64,000 nt of DNA from the NCBI GenBank assembly GCA_965371245.1, contig CBDUXT010000003.1:1-64000 (forward strand). The letters run 5' to 3'. This document shows, piece after piece, positions 60,978 through 64,000 of the stretch; position 1 is the stretch's first letter, and each line of letters begins with the position of its first letter. The translations under genes and the position numbers were made by a program. This DNA comes from CBDUXT01 sp965371245. GTDB taxonomy: Bacteria; Planctomycetota; Phycisphaerae; UBA1845. Below the pieces are notes generated by a model. The model was given only the letters and a program-made list of their open reading frames with translations. It made no database searches and was not told the DNA's origin.

Positions 60978-61583
60978 ATGGCCGTTCGGCATCACATCAA
61001 AGTACTGGTCATCGATGATGACCCATCGATCTGTAAGACGGTCGGGCTGCTGCTTGAGGATCACGGGTACAACCCGCGGACCTTCACCGACCCGGACGAG
61101 GCGATTGCGGCGGCGGACAAGGAGTCGTACCAGATCGCGCTGATCGACTTGCGCATGCCCAAGATGGATGGCGTCGAGGCGGTCGAACGCCTCAAGGCCA
61201 TCGACGACCGGATGAGCTGCATTGTGATGACGGCCTATCCGGATCTCGATAGCGCGACCGAGACCATGCGGCGCGGAACCTGCGATTACATTGCCAAGCC
61301 CTTCAAGCAGGAAGAGCTGGTCGATGCGGTCGAGCGCGCCTGTCGCCGCATGGGGATCATCTACACCGATGAGACGGAGTTGAACCGCCTGATCGGGCAG
61401 CGCATTCGCAGTCATCGTCTCGCGCAGAACCTCACGCTTCGTCAACTATCCGATCGAACCGATCTGACGACGTCCCAGTTGTCTCAGGTGGAGCTGGGAA
61501 AGAACGCGGCTTCGATCTGGGCGCTCGCGAGGATCAGCAACTCGCTTGGGCTTCAGGTGTCTGAGCTCTTGACCGGTTTGTAG
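60978..61583 (+). CDS. response regulator with receiver domain and XRE-type HTH
   Basis: A protein of 201 residues. The receiver domain (1-120) has the acidic pocket DDD (13-15), the phosphoacceptor Asp57 (LIDLRMP), Thr in MTAYP, and Lys107 (AKPFK). It is joined by a short linker to an XRE/Cro-CI helix-turn-helix (about 133-190, LRQLSDRTDLTTSQLSQVE). REC-XRE fusions are less common than the NarL or OmpR layouts. Which kinase acts on it is unknown. Its end is 21 bases from the convergent mcsB. Confidence 0.85.
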   Translation: MAVRHHIKVLVIDDDPSICKTVGLLLEDHGYNPRTFTDPDEAIAAADKESYQIALIDLRMPKMDGVEAVERLKAIDDRMSCIVMTAYPDLDSATETMRRGTCDYIAKPFKQEELVDAVERACRRMGIIYTDETELNRLIGQRIRSHRLAQNLTLRQLSDRTDLTTSQLSQVELGKNAASIWALARISNSLGLQVSELLTGL

Positions 61584-61603
61584 GCGTCGGGTGGCGCGCG
61601 GCG

Positions 61604-62656
61604 CTATGTGGCCAGGCATTTGCGAAGGTAGTCGGCCCGCGCGATGTCGCGCTCTTCCTCATCAAGCGAGGCACCGTGGACCTTCTGGATGTGGCCGCGC
61701 TGTGTTTGCAAGAACAGTTCGTTCAGCGTGGGAATGTCCAGGGCGGGAAAACGATCCAAGTGAATCCCCATGCGGATCGGGGAGAGGAGCGCTTGAGTTT
61801 CTTCGCTGGTGATGCTCCGGGCGTTGGAGAGAATCCCGTAGGCTCGCCAGATTTTGTCGTCCAGTTGCGTCAGGCTATGGCGGGTGAGTGATGCTCTGGC
61901 GGTTCGTTCGTATTCCACGATCTGAGGAATGATCTTCTCGGCGAATGCCTCAATGATTTCCTCCTCGGACTTGCCGAGCGTGGTCTGGTTGGAGACCTGA
62001 AACAGGTCGCCGATGACCTCCGTACCCTCGCCGAGCATGCCTCGCACCGCCAGGCGCATGTCGCGGGCCGCTCGGGCAACCCGTTCGATCTCTTTGGTTA
62101 GCTTCAGCGCGGGCAGATGGAGCATGACCGAAACGCGAATCCCCGTTCCCACGTTCGTGGGGCAGGCGGTCAAGTAGCCGAGCTGGCGGTCGAACGCGAA
62201 GGGAAGGTGTTCGGCAAGCTGGTCATCAACGCGATCGATGTCTTCCCACAATGCACCGAGTTCCAAACCGCAGCGGAGCCCCTGGATGCGCAGATGGTCC
62301 TCTTCATTGATCATCAGCGCCCGCCGTTCGTCCGGCGCGATCGCTACGCCGCGGCTGCCCTCGCCGGACGCGTGCTGCCGGCTCATCAGGTGGCGTTCCA
62401 CCAGGATGTCTCGATCGATCTCGTCGGCTTCCTCGATGTCCACTATGATTGCGTCTTCGCCCACGGGCGTGGACGAAATCACGTCCACGATGCGGCGATG
62501 AATCTCGGTGCGCTCCGTCGCACTGGCGGTCGAGAGAAAGGGATAGTCGGCCAGATTGCGCGCCAAGCGGATGCGGGAAGAAATGACCACATCGGACAAG
62601 GACCCATCGCCTTTGAGCCATTCGCCCGTCGTTTGAGTCAGGTCGTCGATCGTCAT
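61604..62656 (-). CDS. mcsB: protein-arginine kinase McsB
   Basis: A phosphagen-kinase-like enzyme of 350 residues that phosphorylates arginines in proteins to mark them for ClpCP. It shows SSRIRLARNL (nucleotide-binding Arg), NEEDHLRI, and the catalytic Cys in CPTNVGTG. The C-terminal allosteric phospho-arginine site RDIARA (336-341) is intact. It overlaps mcsA by 4 bases, the pair working together. No ctsR or clpC is adjacent, unlike in Firmicutes. Confidence 0.95.
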   Translation of the reverse strand: MTIDDLTQTTGEWLKGDGSLSDVVISSRIRLARNLADYPFLSTASATERTEIHRRIVDVISSTPVGEDAIIVDIEEADEIDRDILVERHLMSRQHASGEGSRGVAIAPDERRALMINEEDHLRIQGLRCGLELGALWEDIDRVDDQLAEHLPFAFDRQLGYLTACPTNVGTGIRVSVMLHLPALKLTKEIERVARAARDMRLAVRGMLGEGTEVIGDLFQVSNQTTLGKSEEEIIEAFAEKIIPQIVEYERTARASLTRHSLTQLDDKIWRAYGILSNARSITSEETQALLSPIRMGIHLDRFPALDIPTLNELFLQTQRGHIQKVHGASLDEEERDIARADYLRKCLAT

Positions 62657-63141
62657 TCGGATTCCATCTTGGTTATCCGGTCACGAACGCGCGCGGCGAG
62701 CTCGTAGTCTTCCCCGCCGATGGCCTCCTCCAGCTCGCGGCGAAGCCGGCGCAGCCCGCCCAGCTTGCGGACCGACTGATCGACGTTGGCAGGCGATTTG
62801 CCCGCGTGTTGGAGGGCACCCGCATGAGCACGCTGGATCAGCGGCTTGAGGACGCTCTGGAAAGCGACGTAGTCATGCGCACACCCGAGTTGTCCTTTGA
62901 GCTGAAACTCGGTGAAGGTGATCCCGCATTGGGGGCAACTCAGGGTGTCCGTCGATCCCAGACCGGCCTTTTGCTTGATGAATTGTTGAAGGATTTCGTT
63001 GGTCGTCGCGTGCTGCTTCTGGATCACGCCTTCCTTCTCGGCGCAATCCTCGCACAGATGACGTTCTCGCTGTTCAGGAACCGTGTCGGTGATGTGGACG
63101 GTGGCTTTCGCCTCGTGACATCGCTGGCAAGGCATATTCAT
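62653..63141 (-). CDS. mcsA: McsA-like zinc-binding activator of McsB
   Basis: A protein of 162 residues with CxxC pairs (CQRCHEAKATVHIT; CEDCAEKEG; CPQCGITFTEFQ) that bind zinc. A UVR-motif C-terminus (LRRELEEAIGGEDYELAARVRDRI) matches UvrB/UvrC-motif proteins. McsA activates the McsB kinase. The ATG at 63141 (MNMPCQ) is preferred over an earlier start that adds a Gly/Gln-rich stretch. It is the first gene of the pair, and divergent from trpE. Confidence 0.9.
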   Translation of the reverse strand: MNMPCQRCHEAKATVHITDTVPEQRERHLCEDCAEKEGVIQKQHATTNEILQQFIKQKAGLGSTDTLSCPQCGITFTEFQLKGQLGCAHDYVAFQSVLKPLIQRAHAGALQHAGKSPANVDQSVRKLGGLRRLRRELEEAIGGEDYELAARVRDRITKMESE

Positions 63142-63276
63142 CGATGCATCGTCCTGCTGGCCTCCCCCTACACCCAATTGATCTTAGGGATCCACCGTTT
63201 CATCGTCAATCCGCCCGTCGCTCCTACAGCAGTGATCCGCGTTGACCGGTTTTCCCAAGCAGGATAGCATCGAGGG

Positions 63277-64000
63277 ATGCTTGACTTCCACCCGAGCCGG
63301 AAGGACTTTGTCACCCTCAGCGGAACTGCCAGCGCGGTGCCGGTGTATGCGAGCTTGCTGAGCGACCAACTGACCCCGGTCTCTGCGTTCGAGCGGCTTG
63401 CGGTCGATGCCGAACACGCGTTTCTCCTTGAGAGCGTCGTCGGCGGCGAGAACATCGCGCGATACTCTTTCCTGGGCGCGTCTCCGATGGCCTTCGTGGA
63501 GTCGATGGGGCGCCGGACGGTTCTGACGGAGCCGGAGGGGCGGCGAACGATCGAGGACGTCGATCCGCTGGAGGTGCTGGAGACGCTCCTGGGAAAGTAC
63601 CACGCCGCCCATCCGGTCGAACTTCCGAGGTTCCTGGGCGGCGCGGTGGGGTACGCCGGATACGACATCGCTCGACGCTATGAATCGTCTTTGGGCGCTG
63701 CGCCGCCGGACCCTCGTGGACTTGCAGACCTTCAGTTCGGCATCTATGACCAGATGGTCATCTTCGACCACGTCCGCAAGCTCCTACACGTGGTTGCCCA
63801 CGGCCATCCGGAAGCCGCGGGTAGCGCGGACGCCGCCTACGAGCAGGCCTGCGAGGGGATCCGCGGGATTGTGGAACGGCTCGCCGACGTCCGGCCCGAT
63901 CCGATCAAGCCCTTGGTTGCCGACTCGGGCTCGAGCGCGACCTTTGAGGCCAACATGACGGCCAAGCGCTACGAGGCACACGTGGAGCGCTGCAAAGAGT
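63277..64000 (+). CDS. trpE: anthranilate synthase component I (partial, cut by window end)
   Basis: The first 241 residues of a chorismate-binding enzyme, running off the right edge. YASLLSDQLTPVSAFERL, AFLLESVVGGENIARYSFLG and GGAVGYAGYD are family landmarks of TrpE (and PabB). LLES, with the Ser of the tryptophan-binding site, favours TrpE. The catalytic C-terminal half is outside the window. The ATG at 63277 follows GAGGG directly, with an AGGA further upstream at 63261-63264. Confidence 0.9.
   Translation, partial: MLDFHPSRKDFVTLSGTASAVPVYASLLSDQLTPVSAFERLAVDAEHAFLLESVVGGENIARYSFLGASPMAFVESMGRRTVLTEPEGRRTIEDVDPLEVLETLLGKYHAAHPVELPRFLGGAVGYAGYDIARRYESSLGAAPPDPRGLADLQFGIYDQMVIFDHVRKLLHVVAHGHPEAAGSADAAYEQACEGIRGIVERLADVRPDPIKPLVADSGSSATFEANMTAKRYEAHVERCKE

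Overview
This is high-GC chromosomal DNA from a bacterium of the PVC superphylum, most likely a planctomycete of the Phycisphaerae or a related lineage. The evidence is: a 78-residue small basic protein of the PVC signature type (22142-22378); a membrane-anchored C-terminal sorting tail of the IPTL/PEP-CTERM kind on a truncated secreted protein (19412-19630); a thrombospondin type 3 repeat lipoprotein; a Gld-type ABC exporter linked to a DUF4340 gene; a DUF1844 gene; an unlinked 5S rRNA gene; and many GC-rich palindromic repeats between genes. The lineage is inferred from gene content, not from a tree.

Layout. 1-3500 is accessory: an IS4-type transposase tail, a small membrane protein/winged-helix regulator pair, an RDD-TIKI/ChaN-like fusion and a decayed subtilase-like reading frame. 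3506-6486 (minus) is a UbiA prenyltransferase / TIM-barrel isomerase / inositol-3-phosphate synthase cluster, divergent from moaA. 7873-9769 holds a tail-anchored coiled-coil protein and pilT. 9826-12606 (minus) is tsaD-larB-nnrD. 12852-15596 has a HAD phosphatase, a periplasmic helical protein and a family 2 glycosyltransferase. 15709-18245 (minus) is a BlaI/BlaR-type repressor-protease pair with a visible operator. 18394-21026 is a scarred segment: a palindromic repeat, truncated genes fused at a junction near 19410, and IS66/IS21 remnants, followed by tRNA-Val(CAC).

21320-26064 contains a SPOR-like membrane protein, the PVC small basic protein, an aminotransferase, an isolated 5S rRNA and the c-di-AMP pair cdaA/ybbR. 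26065-28681 is repeat-rich and mostly non-coding, around a GDP-fucose-synthase-like epimerase. 28682-33889 holds an NhaD-type antiporter, a zinc-ribbon peptide, a thioredoxin-fold protein and uvrA. 34375-42617 is mainly housekeeping: an S41 protease, a URO-D-like protein, ndk, a zinc-ribbon membrane protein, an iodotyrosine-deiodinase-like nitroreductase, rsmE and yidD. 42706-50988 holds a toroid-like protein, a TPR lipoprotein, a glycosyltransferase, a BshC-like protein, DUF1844, a rhomboid-TPR protease and a D-amino-acid-type transaminase. 51587-60462 has the repeat lipoprotein and the four-gene ABC/Gld/DUF4340 operon. The end carries a REC-XRE regulator, the protein-arginine kinase pair mcsA/mcsB and the start of trpE.

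I see no CRISPR array, prophage or obvious defence system. The most unusual material is the family of about 130-bp double-palindrome repeats (four copies), a terminator-bounded non-coding locus at about 26490-26975, the DLG variant of the CdaA DGA motif, and the RDD-TIKI fusion.
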